Assembly: GCA_027028725.1 (NCBI GenBank)
Contig: JALVIB010000094.1
Coordinates: forward strand, 1 to 18,683
Length of the DNA stretch: 18,683 bases
Direction of reading: 5' to 3'
Source: Candidatus Altimarinota bacterium
Lineage (GTDB): Bacteria > Patescibacteriota > Gracilibacteria > UBA4473
Shown here: one piece after another, positions 1 through 7,051 of the stretch
Layout of the letters: each line of letters begins with the position of its first letter
Position numbering within the stretch: position 1 is the first letter of the stretch
Made by a program: the position numbers and the translations under genes
The notes under the pieces: model-generated
What the model was told of the DNA's origin: nothing
The model's input: only the letters and a program-made list of their open reading frames with translations
The model's database searches: none

Positions 1-7
1 CCTGTAT

Positions 8-35
8 GTAGAGACAAATTGCAATTTGTCTTTAC
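8..35 (+). repeat. GTAG-headed REP palindrome R1
   Basis: GTAG at 8-11 is followed by the perfect 18-bp palindrome GACAAATTGCAATTTGTC (13-30). The same 28-bp family recurs inside ung (10866-10893) and, shortened, at 15429-15450. A GTAG foot before a palindrome is the architecture known for REP elements moved by RAYT (Y1-type) transposases. No RAYT gene is in the window, so mobilisation is inference. Confidence 0.8.
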
Positions 36-50
36 GAGTATAATACGAAA

Positions 51-74
51 GCGCGGTCACGCGACCGCGCCTAC
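51..74 (-). repeat. GTAG-headed REP palindrome R2
   Basis: Read on the minus strand, GTAG is followed by GCGCGGTCGCGTGACCGCGC. The 24 bp are identical to the plus-strand element at 18392-18415, near the other end of the window. Confidence 0.8.
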
Positions 75-80
75 AAAAAG

Positions 81-102
81 GGCGATTGATAATCGCCTCT
101 AC
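81..102 (-). repeat. GTAG-headed REP palindrome R3
   Basis: Read on the minus strand, GTAGAGGCGATT is followed by a short loop and AATCGCC: a 7-bp stem with a GTAG foot. It lies head to tail with R2, as in clustered REP arrays. Together R1-R3 fill most of the first 100 bases, where no gene is seen. Confidence 0.7.
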
Positions 103-179
103 ATTTTCTTCTGACCTCTAAACTTCTCCCCTTCTTCTGCAAAAATTTCGCGGGATTTTCGTTTTCTTGCAAAAAATGT

Positions 180-207
180 TTGACAAAGATTTTTGAAAAT
201 TTAATAT
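180..207 (+). promoter_or_regulatory. Sigma70-type promoter of the infA-rpsI operon
   Basis: A perfect -35 TTGACA (180-185) and a near-consensus -10 TAATAT (202-207) are 16 bp apart. Transcription would start near 214, leaving a leader of about 17 nt before the infA ATG at 231. A copy of the dispersed motif (141-159) lies just upstream of the -35. Confidence 0.75.
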
Positions 208-230
208 CCGCGAGCCCTGACCTAACTTAT

Positions 231-464
231 ATGGCAAAAGGAGATGATAAAATCGAGCTTGAAGGTGTTGTGACTATCACCTATCCAGGAAGTAGATTCC
301 TCGTAAAGCTCACCACAGAAGGATTTGAAGACCATGAAGTTAGAGCCAGATTATCCGGAAAAATGCGAATGCATTATATACGGATCGTTCCCGGAGATAA
401 GGTGAAACTGCAAGTTTCTCCATATAATCTTGACGAGGGACTTATAACTTATAGAAGCAAATAA
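231..464 (+). CDS. infA: Translation initiation factor IF-1
   Basis: A 77-residue single OB-fold protein that binds the ribosomal A site on the 30S subunit during initiation. Family-defining stretches are visible: MAKGDDKIELEGVV at the N-terminus, LSGKMRMHYIRIVPGDKV in the middle and SPYNLDEGLITYRSK at the C-terminus. Length fits the usual 70-75 residues. I chose ATG 231 because the longer frame from TTG 180 would be encoded by the -35 and -10 boxes themselves. No clear Shine-Dalgarno sequence precedes it. It is the first gene of the operon, and rpmJ follows after one base. Confidence 0.97.
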   Translation: MAKGDDKIELEGVVTITYPGSRFLVKLTTEGFEDHEVRARLSGKMRMHYIRIVPGDKVKLQVSPYNLDEGLITYRSK

Positions 465-465
465 T

Positions 466-591
466 ATGAAAGTAGGAGCATCGGTTAAAAAAATTTGTAA
501 AGATTGTCGTGTTATACGACGCAAAAGAGTTGTGCGTGTTATTTGTAAAAATCCCGCGACAGCCGGTAAACATAAACAACGACAAGGATAA
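466..591 (+). CDS. rpmJ: Large ribosomal subunit protein bL36 with a short insertion
   Basis: A 41-residue protein beginning MKVGASVKKICKDC and ending KHKQRQG, the zinc-ribbon protein of the large subunit. C11, C14 and C27 match the family's zinc ligands. The usual spacing from the third Cys to the His (for example CENPKHKQRQG, 5 residues) is stretched: here it is C27-KNPATAGK-H36, about four residues longer. The extra residues coincide with a copy of the dispersed motif (547-559, read as KNPAT). Most bL36 proteins have 37-38 residues. It lies between infA and rpsM as in the classical alpha operon. The identity is certain; the effect of the insertion on zinc binding is unknown. Confidence 0.95.
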   Translation: MKVGASVKKICKDCRVIRRKRVVRVICKNPATAGKHKQRQG

Positions 592-609
592 TTTAATAAT
601 TTTATTATA

Positions 610-990
610 ATGAGAATTGCAGGAGTTAGTATTCCATCAGAAAAAAGATTAGTCATCGCTTTGACTTACATCTACGGAGTTGGTCCGACACGAGCTAAAC
701 TAGTTTGCAAAAAAGCTAAACTAGACGAAAGTGTTCGTGTTAAAGATTTAACAATTGAGCAAGGACAGAAATTGCGTGAAGCGTTGGATTCTTTTGGGTT
801 TTTACTAGAAGCAGATTTGCGACGAGAAATTAATCAGAATATTAAAAGACTTCAAGATATTGGGTCTTACCGCGGATACCGACATCGTCGTCGGCTACCG
901 GTTCGCGGGCAAAATACCAAAACAAATGCTCGTACTCGAAAAGGAAGAAAGGGTGCGGCTGTTACTAAGAAAAAAGTTGCTACTAAATAA
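610..990 (+). CDS. rpsM: Small ribosomal subunit protein uS13
   Basis: A 126-residue protein of the head of the 30S subunit, contacting 16S rRNA, P-site tRNA and the intersubunit bridges. Recognisable segments are MRIAGVSIPSEKRLVIALTY at the start, the helix-hairpin-helix IYGVGPTRAK, and the RNA-binding tail SYRGYRHRRRLPVRGQNTKT-NARTRKG. Length and start agree with the family. It follows rpmJ after 18 bp and precedes rpsK by 11 bp. The copy-like TTCGCGGGC at 902-910 falls in the conserved VRGQNT segment and is probably ordinary coding sequence. Confidence 0.98.
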   Translation: MRIAGVSIPSEKRLVIALTYIYGVGPTRAKLVCKKAKLDESVRVKDLTIEQGQKLREALDSFGFLLEADLRREINQNIKRLQDIGSYRGYRHRRRLPVRGQNTKTNARTRKGRKGAAVTKKKVATK

Positions 991-1001
991 TATAAATAAT
1001 C

Positions 1002-1382
1002 ATGGCTAAAAAAGTGAAGAAAAAAATTCGAAAAAGTTTTGATGCCGGAAAGGTCTACATTGAAGCTGGGTGGAATAATACGATTGTAACTCTGACAGAT
1101 CCGGAAGGAAATGTTTTGGGTTGGAGTACGCCGGGTAGAAATGGGTTCAAAGGTGCGCGACAAAAAACTCCGTATGCTGGGCAAGTTTCTGCTGAACAAG
1201 TGGCAGAAGTAGCGCAGGCTTACGGAATTAAAGATGTAGATGTTTATGTTCGTGGTATGGGTGCTGCACGAGATCAAACTATTCGTGGGTTGATGAATGG
1301 TGGTCTTGGTATCAAGTCAATTGCCTCAATTTCACGGGTTCCTCACGGAGGATGTCGTCCAAAGAAAGTTCGTAAAGTTTAA
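1002..1382 (+). CDS. rpsK: Small ribosomal subunit protein uS11
   Basis: A 126-residue platform protein of the 30S subunit that helps shape the mRNA exit channel. Diagnostic stretches are VYIEAGWNNTIVTLTDPEGN, a WSTPGRNGFKGARQKTPYA block, VDVYVRGMGAARDQTIRG, and the C-terminal ISRVPHGGCRPKKVRKV. Start and length are standard. It belongs to the same operon, with 9 bp to rpsD. No dispersed motif lies inside. Confidence 0.98.
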   Translation: MAKKVKKKIRKSFDAGKVYIEAGWNNTIVTLTDPEGNVLGWSTPGRNGFKGARQKTPYAGQVSAEQVAEVAQAYGIKDVDVYVRGMGAARDQTIRGLMNGGLGIKSIASISRVPHGGCRPKKVRKV

Positions 1383-1391
1383 AATTAAAAT

Positions 1392-2006
1392 ATGAAATAT
1401 ACAGGTCCAAAAGCAAGATTATGTCGACGAGAAGGGTTTAACCTTTTCGGGTCAGATAAGTACCAGAAAATCATGGGAAAGAGATCATCTATTCCCGGAG
1501 TTCATGGTGGTAAAAGACAAGGTAAGTTTACAGAATACGCCAAACAACTTCGCGAAAAACAGAAGTTAAAAAGAATGTTTGGGTTGTCAGAGAAACAATT
1601 TCGCCGAACTTTTGATTTAGCTGATCGTAAACCTGGTGTGACTGGTGGTAATTTATTGCAATTACTAGAACAAAGATTAGATAATGTTGTATATCGAGCC
1701 GGATTTGCAATGACTCGAATGCAAGCGCGACAATTTGTTTCACACGGATTGTTTATGTTAAACGGTCGTCGTGTCGATATTCCTTCTATTATGGTTAAAG
1801 AAGGGGACGAAATTGAAGTTCGTCCTAAATCTAAAAAATCTCCTGTTTTCGCGGGAAATTTAGAAGCTAATGAAAAATATAAAGCACCATCATGGTTAGC
1901 AGTTAATCCAAAATCTCTATCCATTAAAATTGTGGCTTTGCCTTCAGTGGAACACTGCGAACAAGCAGTTAATCCACAAATGATTGTTGAGTTCTACTCT
2001 CGATAA
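1392..2006 (+). CDS. rpsD: Small ribosomal subunit protein uS4
   Basis: A 204-residue 16S rRNA-binding protein that nucleates assembly of the 30S body and lines the mRNA entry site; in many bacteria it also regulates the alpha operon. The N-terminal block KYTGPKARLCRREGFNLFGS is followed by the S4 RNA-binding domain around residues 92-155 (LEQRLDNVVYRAGFAMTR and ARQFVSHG...LNGRRVDIPS). The C-terminal part contains SPVFAGNLEAN, where FAGN is encoded by a copy of the dispersed motif (1846-1856). Length is normal, so the motif replaces rather than adds residues here. Confidence 0.98.
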   Translation: MKYTGPKARLCRREGFNLFGSDKYQKIMGKRSSIPGVHGGKRQGKFTEYAKQLREKQKLKRMFGLSEKQFRRTFDLADRKPGVTGGNLLQLLEQRLDNVVYRAGFAMTRMQARQFVSHGLFMLNGRRVDIPSIMVKEGDEIEVRPKSKKSPVFAGNLEANEKYKAPSWLAVNPKSLSIKIVALPSVEHCEQAVNPQMIVEFYSR

Positions 2007-2037
2007 AAATTAAAATAAATTTTTTAAACCTTCCAAA

Positions 2038-3069
2038 ATGCACATCCTTCACAGCGAAATCGGTAATCCGATACTAAAAATAACAAAAGACGGAAACACA
2101 GCAGTTTTGACTGTCATGCCACTTCCGGCAGGATATGGTGTGACTTTGGGAAATGCACTTCGTCGATGTTTATTGTCTAGTTTACCGGGGACGGCTGTCA
2201 CAAAAATGAAGATTTCAGGATATAGTCATGAATATACAACAATTGATGGAGTAAAAGAGTCTATTTTTGATATTTCTTTAAATGTTCGTCAACTTCGTTT
2301 GAAAAAACATTCCAAAGGAGAAGAAATCGCGGAAATTCCTCTGAAAAAATCAGGAGTTATTACTGCGGCAGATTTGAAAGTTAGTTCAGATGTAGAAATT
2401 TTAGATCCTTCACAAGTTATTGCAACTTGTGATAAAGCTGATTCAAAGAAAAAAATTCAATTAACAATTGAAAAAGGAGTTGGATATCGTTTGATTACAA
2501 ATGAAGATTCTGCGAAAGAAGAAGATCCAGAAAACATTTTATTAGATGCTAATTTCTCACCGGTTCTATATGTTAAATACGATATCGAGCCAGCGCGTGT
2601 GGGAGATCAGACAAACCTTGATAAACTAGTGCTAACTGTCGAAACAGACGGATCTTTAGACGGAGAAAAAGCTATTAAATTAGCAGCAGGAATTTTGCAA
2701 AGTTATTTTGAATTATTCAACAAAGAAGATGCTTATGTTGATGAAGACTTCACAACAAGTTTTGATAAATTGAAGAAACAAAAGGAAGCAGAAGCACAAG
2801 CTGTTTCTAAAGCCAAAGAAGCAGTATTTACACCAATTGATATTTTGGGATTATCACAGAGAACACTTAACGCTTTGGTTAACGGGGGAATTACTTCTGT
2901 TGAACAATTGCTAGAAACTTCTATGACACAATTATCTCAATTGAGAGGATTTGGACAAAAAGCAAAAACAGAATTAGATAAAATTTTAGTAGAAAGAGGT
3001 TATGTTCCGGCAAGAGGAAGCGTAGCCCCAGCTACTGACAAAAAAGATACTAATAACGATGAAAAATAA
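2038..3069 (+). CDS. rpoA: RNA polymerase alpha subunit
   Basis: A 343-residue subunit that scaffolds assembly of beta and beta-prime. The N-terminal domain contains GVTLGNALRRCLLSSLPG (residues 35-52) for dimerisation and a later GSLDGEKAIKLAAGIL helix (206-220). After a charged linker (241-262) comes the C-terminal domain FTPIDILGLSQRTLNAL (264-280) and LRGFGQKAKTEL (302-313). R275 and N278 fit the DNA-contacting Arg and Asn of the domain, so it should still read UP elements. The stop codon TAA overlaps the ATG of rplQ by one base, indicating translational coupling. Confidence 0.98.
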   Translation: MHILHSEIGNPILKITKDGNTAVLTVMPLPAGYGVTLGNALRRCLLSSLPGTAVTKMKISGYSHEYTTIDGVKESIFDISLNVRQLRLKKHSKGEEIAEIPLKKSGVITAADLKVSSDVEILDPSQVIATCDKADSKKKIQLTIEKGVGYRLITNEDSAKEEDPENILLDANFSPVLYVKYDIEPARVGDQTNLDKLVLTVETDGSLDGEKAIKLAAGILQSYFELFNKEDAYVDEDFTTSFDKLKKQKEAEAQAVSKAKEAVFTPIDILGLSQRTLNALVNGGITSVEQLLETSMTQLSQLRGFGQKAKTELDKILVERGYVPARGSVAPATDKKDTNNDEK

Positions 3070-3422
3070 TGAGACACCGAGTTAAAAAGGCCATACTAAA
3101 CAGACCAGCAGATCAAAGAAAAGCTTTGATGAGAAACTTGTTAACTTCTCTTTTCTTGACTGGGCAATTGACAACTACTGATGCGAAAGCGAAAGCTCTC
3201 GTTTCAGCAGCTGATAAATTAATCTCTCTTGTAAAGAAAAAAGATGAGATGAACGCCATTCGTGAGCTAAAAAAAGTTCTTTATACTAAAGAATCTCAAC
3301 GAAAAGCGCTTGATTTTATCAAAAACACAAAAAGAACTTCAGGGTTCGTGCGAAAAACTCGTATCGGATACCGAGATGGAGACGCCGCTCTAAAAATAAA
3401 GGTAGAATTAATTTCTGAATAA
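3069..3422 (+). CDS. rplQ: Large ribosomal subunit protein bL17
   Basis: A 117-residue protein near the polypeptide exit tunnel. The opening MRHRVKKAILNRPADQRKAL and the segment LLTSLFLTGQLTTTDAKAKA are characteristic, as is the end SGFVRKTRIGYRDGDAALK. The start codon shares one base with the rpoA stop, and its own stop overlaps the rplM start by one base. Confidence 0.98.
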   Translation: MRHRVKKAILNRPADQRKALMRNLLTSLFLTGQLTTTDAKAKALVSAADKLISLVKKKDEMNAIRELKKVLYTKESQRKALDFIKNTKRTSGFVRKTRIGYRDGDAALKIKVELISE

Positions 3423-3856
3423 TGAAAAAGACAACACTTCGACAAAACGTTAAAAATACTGACCGCAAATGGTTTCTAGTAGATGCCAAAGACAAAACTT
3501 TGGGAGAACTAGCCGTTGCAATAGCTAATACTTTGCGTGGTAAAAACAAAGTAACTTTCACACCGCATGTTGATGGGGGAGATTATGTAGTTGTTCTAAA
3601 TGTGGAAAAAGTTCGCGTAACAGGGAACAAAGAAGAAGACAAAAAATACTACCGACACTCAGGATACTTGGGACACCTAAAGACTGAGTCATTGAAAGTT
3701 GTTCGTGAGAAAAATCCCGCGAGAATTTTACGAGACGCAGTTAGCGGAATGTTACCAAAGAACAGATTACGCGCTTCACAAATGAAACGATTAATCTTAG
3801 TTGTGGGAGACAAAAATCCACATGAAGCTCAAAAACCAGAAATTCTAAATATTTAA
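3422..3856 (+). CDS. rplM: Large ribosomal subunit protein uL13
   Basis: A 144-residue early-assembly 23S rRNA-binding protein. The family pattern RKWFLVDAKDKTLGELAVAI, FTPHVDGGDYVVVLN, YRHSGYLGHLK and GMLPKNRLRASQMKRL is clear. The segment EKNPARILRDAV, where relatives have a charged EKxPxxIL stretch, is encoded by a dispersed motif copy (3710-3730) without changing the length. Its start overlaps the rplQ stop by one base; rpsI follows after 4 bp, the usual L13-S9 pairing. Confidence 0.98.
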   Translation: MKKTTLRQNVKNTDRKWFLVDAKDKTLGELAVAIANTLRGKNKVTFTPHVDGGDYVVVLNVEKVRVTGNKEEDKKYYRHSGYLGHLKTESLKVVREKNPARILRDAVSGMLPKNRLRASQMKRLILVVGDKNPHEAQKPEILNI

Positions 3857-3860
3857 AAAA

Positions 3861-4268
3861 ATGGCAAAAACTCAAAACCGTGCATATTTTTACGCTCTAG
3901 GGAAACGCAAAACTTCTCGGGCTACTGTGAAACTTTTCCCGGAAGGAGAAGGAATGATTACAATTAATTCAAAGAAACTTCGCGATTGGGCAGACACCGA
4001 AGATATGGTGCAAAAAATCCAAGAACCACTAAAACTACTTGGAGTAAAAAACGAGTTTGATGTAGATATTCGTGTTTCTGGAGGAGGAAAAACAGCGCAA
4101 GCTGAATCTGCTCGCCTAGGAATTTCGCGGGCTTTATTGAAAAAAGATTCAAGTTTGCGTTCACAATTACGAGAAGAAGGACTTTTGACTCGTGATCCAC
4201 GAAAGAAAGAACGAAAGAAACCAGGATTAAAGAAAGCGCGACGAGCACCACAATTCTCAAAACGTTAG
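3861..4268 (+). CDS. rpsI: Small ribosomal subunit protein uS9
   Basis: A 135-residue 30S protein whose C-terminal tail reaches the P-site tRNA. Diagnostic stretches are YFYALGKRKTSRATVKLFPE, VSGGGKTAQAESARLGISRALL and the tail ARRAPQFSKR with its terminal Lys-Arg. It is the last gene of the operon and is followed by a terminator at 4326-4350. The ISRAL codons match the dispersed motif except for one base (4121-4135). Confidence 0.98.
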   Translation: MAKTQNRAYFYALGKRKTSRATVKLFPEGEGMITINSKKLRDWADTEDMVQKIQEPLKLLGVKNEFDVDIRVSGGGKTAQAESARLGISRALLKKDSSLRSQLREEGLLTRDPRKKERKKPGLKKARRAPQFSKR

Positions 4269-4272
4269 AAAT

Positions 4273-4303
4273 TCACCTCCTAAATCCCCTTATCAGGGGA
4301 CTT
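4273..4303 (-). repeat. C/G hairpin repeat with tail (C1)
   Basis: On the minus strand TCCCCTGATAAGGGGA is followed by TTTAGGAGGTG. It shares the layout of the elements at 4383, 8249, 8372, 15480, 16808 and 17319: a short C/G stem, then a G-run tail. It begins four bases after the rpsI stop. Confidence 0.6.
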
Positions 4304-4325
4304 TGCTCAAAAACATTTTTACAAA

Positions 4326-4350
4326 AACTCTGCCAAGGCGGAGTTTTTTT
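4326..4350 (+). terminator. Rho-independent terminator after rpsI
   Basis: AACTCTGCC, a minimal AA turn and GGCGGAGT form a GC-rich stem with one G-U pair, directly followed by seven T residues. It ends the ribosomal operon about 60 bp after rpsI. Confidence 0.8.
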
Positions 4351-4382
4351 AAAAATCCCGCGAAAAAATCAAACACCATTCT

Positions 4383-4419
4383 CCCCTCTTCAGATGAAGA
4401 GGGGGTGAGGGGGTGTTTG
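4383..4419 (+). repeat. C/G hairpin repeat with tail (C2)
   Basis: CCCCTCTTCAGATGAAGAGGGG is a near-perfect stem-loop followed by a GTGAGGGGGTGTTT tail. The flanking TCAAACACC (4369-4377) pairs with the tail's GGTGTTTGA, enclosing the hairpin in a second stem. An open frame from 4303 to 4503 runs through this repeat and is not considered a gene. Apart from repeats, I see nothing in 4421-4535. Confidence 0.7.
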
Positions 4420-4537
4420 ATGAAGGTGCAGGCAGGCGAAATTTTTAATTATTCTTTTGTGTTCCACCTTGAGAAAGAGGGAATGAGGAGGATTTGCTTT
4501 TAGGGATTTTCTCAACGAAAAAATAGTAAGAATATCA

Positions 4538-4575
4538 AAGATCTCGCCATCGCAAGACAAAAGCTTGGGCGGGAT
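4538..4575 (+). repeat. Long-loop hairpin repeat, copy 1
   Basis: ATCTCGCC (4541-4548) pairs with GGCGGGAT (4568-4575) across a loop of about 20 nt. An inverted copy with the same length and loop pattern lies at 8291-8326. The differences between the two are almost all transitions. Confidence 0.6.
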
Positions 4576-4599
4576 GTAGGGAGCGAATATCTTCGCTCC
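4576..4599 (+). repeat. GTAG-headed REP palindrome R10
   Basis: GTAG (4576-4579) is followed by GGAGCGAATATCTTCGCTCC, an 8-bp perfect stem with a TATC loop. It directly abuts the preceding hairpin repeat and is followed by a dispersed motif copy (4603-4621) that touches the GNAT stop codon. Confidence 0.7.
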
Positions 4600-4619
4600 T
4601 TGAAAAATCCCGCGAAATT

Positions 4620-5126
4620 TTACCTAATTTTTTTCCCAAAAATATATTTAAATACAACTTGTGGTTTGTTTATAACTTTATCAAAAGGAAATTCTGATAG
4701 ATTTTCATCAAATAATATTTTAAATCCCATTTTTTTATAAAATTCTATAGCCCAAGTTGCTTTTTTATCTGTTTCAAGGACGATAACTAAAGCCTGGTGT
4801 TTTTTCGCGATTTTTTCTAACTCTTTCATCAAGAAGGTTCCAATTCCGGATTTTTGTCTTTTTTTCTTAACATAAAACATGCTAATCCAAAAAGTTTGAC
4901 TATTTTTTAAACGAAATGAAGCATAACCAATAATTTCTTCCTTATCATAAACACATAAATATTCGCGATTTTTTTCGCCTTTAATCAACGAGTCAACATT
5001 TTCTGTTCCGTACCCAACTTCATCAAATATTTTGTCTATATGAATCGTTCTATAAATTTCTGCCGCTTCATTTATTAGCCCCGCTATTTCCTTGTAATCC
5101 GAACGCGAAGGTTTTCTAATATGCAT
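4620..5126 (-). CDS. GNAT-family N-acetyltransferase
   Basis: A 168-residue protein with the GCN5-related acetyltransferase fold, predicted to transfer an acetyl group from acetyl-CoA to an unknown amine. The acetyl-CoA pyrophosphate loop is visible as VKKKRQKSGIGTFLMKELE (residues 86-104; Q91-x-x-G94-x-G96). The preceding strand EEIIGYASFRL and the C-terminal VLETDKKATWAIEFYKKMGF, a typical motif B, complete the domain. It starts 11 bp after the Xer gene on the same strand, so the two are probably co-transcribed. The substrate cannot be told from sequence. Unlike its neighbours, it has only partial copies of the dispersed motif inside. Confidence 0.88.
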   Translation of the reverse strand: MHIRKPSRSDYKEIAGLINEAAEIYRTIHIDKIFDEVGYGTENVDSLIKGEKNREYLCVYDKEEIIGYASFRLKNSQTFWISMFYVKKKRQKSGIGTFLMKELEKIAKKHQALVIVLETDKKATWAIEFYKKMGFKILFDENLSEFPFDKVINKPQVVFKYIFGKKIR

Positions 5127-5137
5127 TTTTAAAAAAA

Positions 5138-6058
5138 TTACTCCAAAAACTTCTCGTGAACTTTTTTCAAATCAGCGTTGGCGACATGCGTATAAATCTG
5201 CGTGGTGGAAATATTGGAATGTCCAAGCATTTCTTGAACCGACCGCAGATCCGCGCCTTTTCGCAAAAGAGTTGTCGCGAAAGTGTGGCGCAAAACATGT
5301 GGCGTTACGGGACGCGTAATGCCCGCTTTGCGACCGCGATCACGAATCATTATTTCAATAGAAGTTCGTGAAAGACGGCGACATTCCCCGTTTTTTTCCA
5401 GCGAATTCCCGCGAAATTTTGAGTTAATAAAAAGTGGCGCAAAGTTGTCCGTCCGCAAATTTAGATACCTTTCCAATAATTTCGCGGCGCGTTCCGTCAA
5501 AAACACAATCCGCACCTTGCGACCCTTTCCGATGACCGAAAATTCGCGGGATTTTAGGTTCACATTTTCCCTGTTTAGAGCGACTAATTCAGATATTCGT
5601 AAGCCGGTGGAAAACAACATTTCAATAATAGCGTCATCGCGAGCGGCGAGCTGTTCGTCTTTTTTCCCGCGAAAATTTCGCAATCGCTCTAATTCTTCCG
5701 CCGTAATTCCCGCGACATTTCGCGGATCAAGTTTTACCAACTCGATTTTTTCGGGCGAGAGCAGATTTTCCGCCAGATCCCGTTTATGCGCAAACTTCAA
5801 AAACGACCGCACAGGCACTAAATACAAGTTTTGCGTGGCGCGCGAAATGCGTTCACCAGAATTTCGCGACTTTAACTCAAAAATTTTGTCGCGGAAATCA
5901 TCAATTTTATTCAAATTAATTTCCTCTAGCTCAATATCACCGACAGATTCCGCAAATAAATTTAAACTTCGCCGATAATTCCGAATCGTGTACGGCGAAA
6001 CATTTTTCACATTTTTTAAATGTCGCAGAAATTGCTGAATGGCATCAAGAAGTTTCAT
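5138..6058 (-). CDS. Tyrosine recombinase, XerC/XerD type
   Basis: A 306-residue site-specific recombinase, probably resolving chromosome dimers at dif. The N-terminal SAM-like core-binding domain (residues 1-90) holds YTIRNYRRSLNLFAE. All catalytic residues are present: R154 (STGLRISELVAL), K178 (GKGRKVR), H254 and R257 (HVLRHTFA), H280 (MLGHSNIS) and nucleophile Y289 (TTQIYTHV). The gene carries four exact copies of the dispersed motif (5404, 5539, 5663, 5705), read as KFRGN, SREFS, NFRGK and NVAGI, plus several partial ones. The copy at 5404 falls in an apparent loop extension (residues 213-229) before the C-terminal catalytic half. Whether it is XerC, XerD or the single Xer of this genome is open. 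Confidence 0.93.
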   Translation of the reverse strand: MKLLDAIQQFLRHLKNVKNVSPYTIRNYRRSLNLFAESVGDIELEEINLNKIDDFRDKIFELKSRNSGERISRATQNLYLVPVRSFLKFAHKRDLAENLLSPEKIELVKLDPRNVAGITAEELERLRNFRGKKDEQLAARDDAIIEMLFSTGLRISELVALNRENVNLKSREFSVIGKGRKVRIVFLTERAAKLLERYLNLRTDNFAPLFINSKFRGNSLEKNGECRRLSRTSIEIMIRDRGRKAGITRPVTPHVLRHTFATTLLRKGADLRSVQEMLGHSNISTTQIYTHVANADLKKVHEKFLE

Positions 6059-6207
6059 TTATAATCTAAGTAGGATGCTCTCTCTTGAGAAGATATAGCG
6101 AAGAATGACTAACTAAGCTCATTTCTTTTTGATTATTAGAAGCTAGAGTAGTCAAAAAGATTATAATTGTATTTTTGCGGAATTTTATAAAAAAGTGGTA
6201 TTTCGTC

Positions 6208-6234
6208 TTGAGTTTTTTTTTTTTGATGTATAAT
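6208..6234 (+). promoter_or_regulatory. Candidate promoter of the coiled-coil hypothetical gene
   Basis: TTGAGT (6208-6213) and a perfect TATAAT (6229-6234) are 15 bp apart, or 16 if CTTGAG is taken. The spacer is a T-run. The start would lie near 6241, about 100 nt before the preferred ATG at 6339. Confidence 0.5.
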
Positions 6235-6338
6235 TAGCGGATTTCTCGTAAAAATTAACTAAAATAAAAATGAAAAGTCTAATGAAATCGGCATCGGCTT
6301 GCGGAAATCCCGCGAAATTTGTTTGGAAAGGGGAATTT

Positions 6339-6761
6339 ATGTCTGATACTGATGAGTCACCAGATGTTCCTGATTTTCAAGAAGTAATTAAGCAACAACA
6401 AAACGAACTGCTTGCGCTTAAGGAACAATTACCTAAAAGTGTAGAGGAACTAAAAAAGAAATTAAAGAAAGCATATGAACAAGGACAGTATGATTTTAAT
6501 CTCAAAACACCAGAAGTAAATGGTTCATGGAGATATAAAGTTCTAGATAAAGAAGGGAATGAAGTTATGACGGTTTTTATGGGAGAAATAAATCACCCTA
6601 ATCCTAATAACAAGGAATCACTAAAAGGTAAATATACATTAGAAAGTCATAATTTTGCAGATAAAACAGACACTACATATAAAATGGAAACATTTGAAGA
6701 TCCTGATGAGTTATTAAAGAAAATTAATGAATACTTTAGAGTGTATCTCGAAAATAAATAG
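6339..6761 (+). CDS. Hypothetical coiled-coil protein
   Basis: A 140-residue acidic protein that I do not recognise. Residues 14-60 form a heptad-like, Lys/Glu/Gln-rich helix (QEVIKQQQNELLALKEQL onward), followed by a small beta-rich part (GSWRYKVLDKEGNEVMTVFM) and a C-terminal helix ending YFRVYLENK. No signal peptide or membrane segment is visible. The frame opens at 6270, but AAAGGGG at 6327-6333, five bases before ATG 6339, is the best Shine-Dalgarno sequence nearby. Starting there also leaves the dispersed motif at 6305-6320 in the leader. The stop codon is the first base triplet of a 22-bp tandem repeat. Confidence 0.65.
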   Translation: MSDTDESPDVPDFQEVIKQQQNELLALKEQLPKSVEELKKKLKKAYEQGQYDFNLKTPEVNGSWRYKVLDKEGNEVMTVFMGEINHPNPNNKESLKGKYTLESHNFADKTDTTYKMETFEDPDELLKKINEYFRVYLENK

Positions 6762-6791
6762 AGTGTCTCTCGAAAATAAATAGAGTGTCTC
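6737..6791 (+). repeat. 22-bp tandem duplication at a gene end
   Basis: The unit TAGAGTGTMTCTCGAAAATA plus AA occurs twice (6737-6758, 6759-6780) with one mismatch, followed by an 11-bp partial third copy. The gene's last codons (VYLENK) are in the first unit and its TAG is the first triplet of the second. Confidence 0.9.
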
Positions 6792-6866
6792 CTTGTTCTG
6801 TTTAAGAAAAGATATGTGCTTATTTCATGCTCTTTTTGCGAAATTTTTAAAAAATATAAATAGTTT

Positions 6867-6890
6867 GTAGGGACAGGTCGCGACCTGTCC
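6867..6890 (+). repeat. GTAG-headed REP palindrome R4
   Basis: GTAG is followed by the perfect palindrome GGACAGGTCGCGACCTGTCC. The first half, GGACAGGTCGCG, recurs at 11155-11166 fused to half of the dispersed motif. Confidence 0.8.
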
Positions 6891-6948
6891 TTTTAAAAAC
6901 CTCTTTGCTGTCTCGACCAACAAAATTAAGTCTGAAAATTATCATATT

Positions 6949-6972
6949 GTAGGCGCGAATTCGAATTCGCGC
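6949..6972 (+). repeat. GTAG-headed REP palindrome R5
   Basis: GTAG is followed by the perfect palindrome GCGCGAATTCGAATTCGCGC, with the same size and orientation as R4 about 80 bp upstream. Confidence 0.8.
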
Positions 6973-6984
6973 TTTCTATTTATT

Positions 6985-7031
6985 AGTGGAGAGATCTCTC
7001 CACTCGTCGTACCTCCTCGGTCGAGATGACA
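6985..7031. repeat. Palindrome with downstream imperfect tail
   Basis: AGTGGAGAGATCTCTCCACT (6985-7004) is a perfect 20-bp palindrome, followed by CGTCGTACCTCCTCGGTCGA and GATGACA. It lacks the GTAG foot and looks like another dispersed repeat type. The gene-free stretch 6762-7051 holds only this, R4, R5 and a motif near-copy at 7036 that ends at the transporter's stop codon. Confidence 0.6.
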
Positions 7032-7051
7032 ATAGAAATTTTCGCGGAATC

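Noticed and set aside
51..74. HIP1 (GCGATCGC) as the identity of the dispersed motif
   Set aside because: The core TCGCGGGA differs, and GCGATCGC-like strings are not enriched.
180..230. N-terminal extension of infA from TTG 180
   Set aside because: The stretch contains the -35 and -10 boxes; the canonical IF-1 start is ATG 231.
4303..4503. 66-residue open frame after the ribosomal operon
   Set aside because: It runs through the terminator, a motif copy and a C/G repeat; no protein features.
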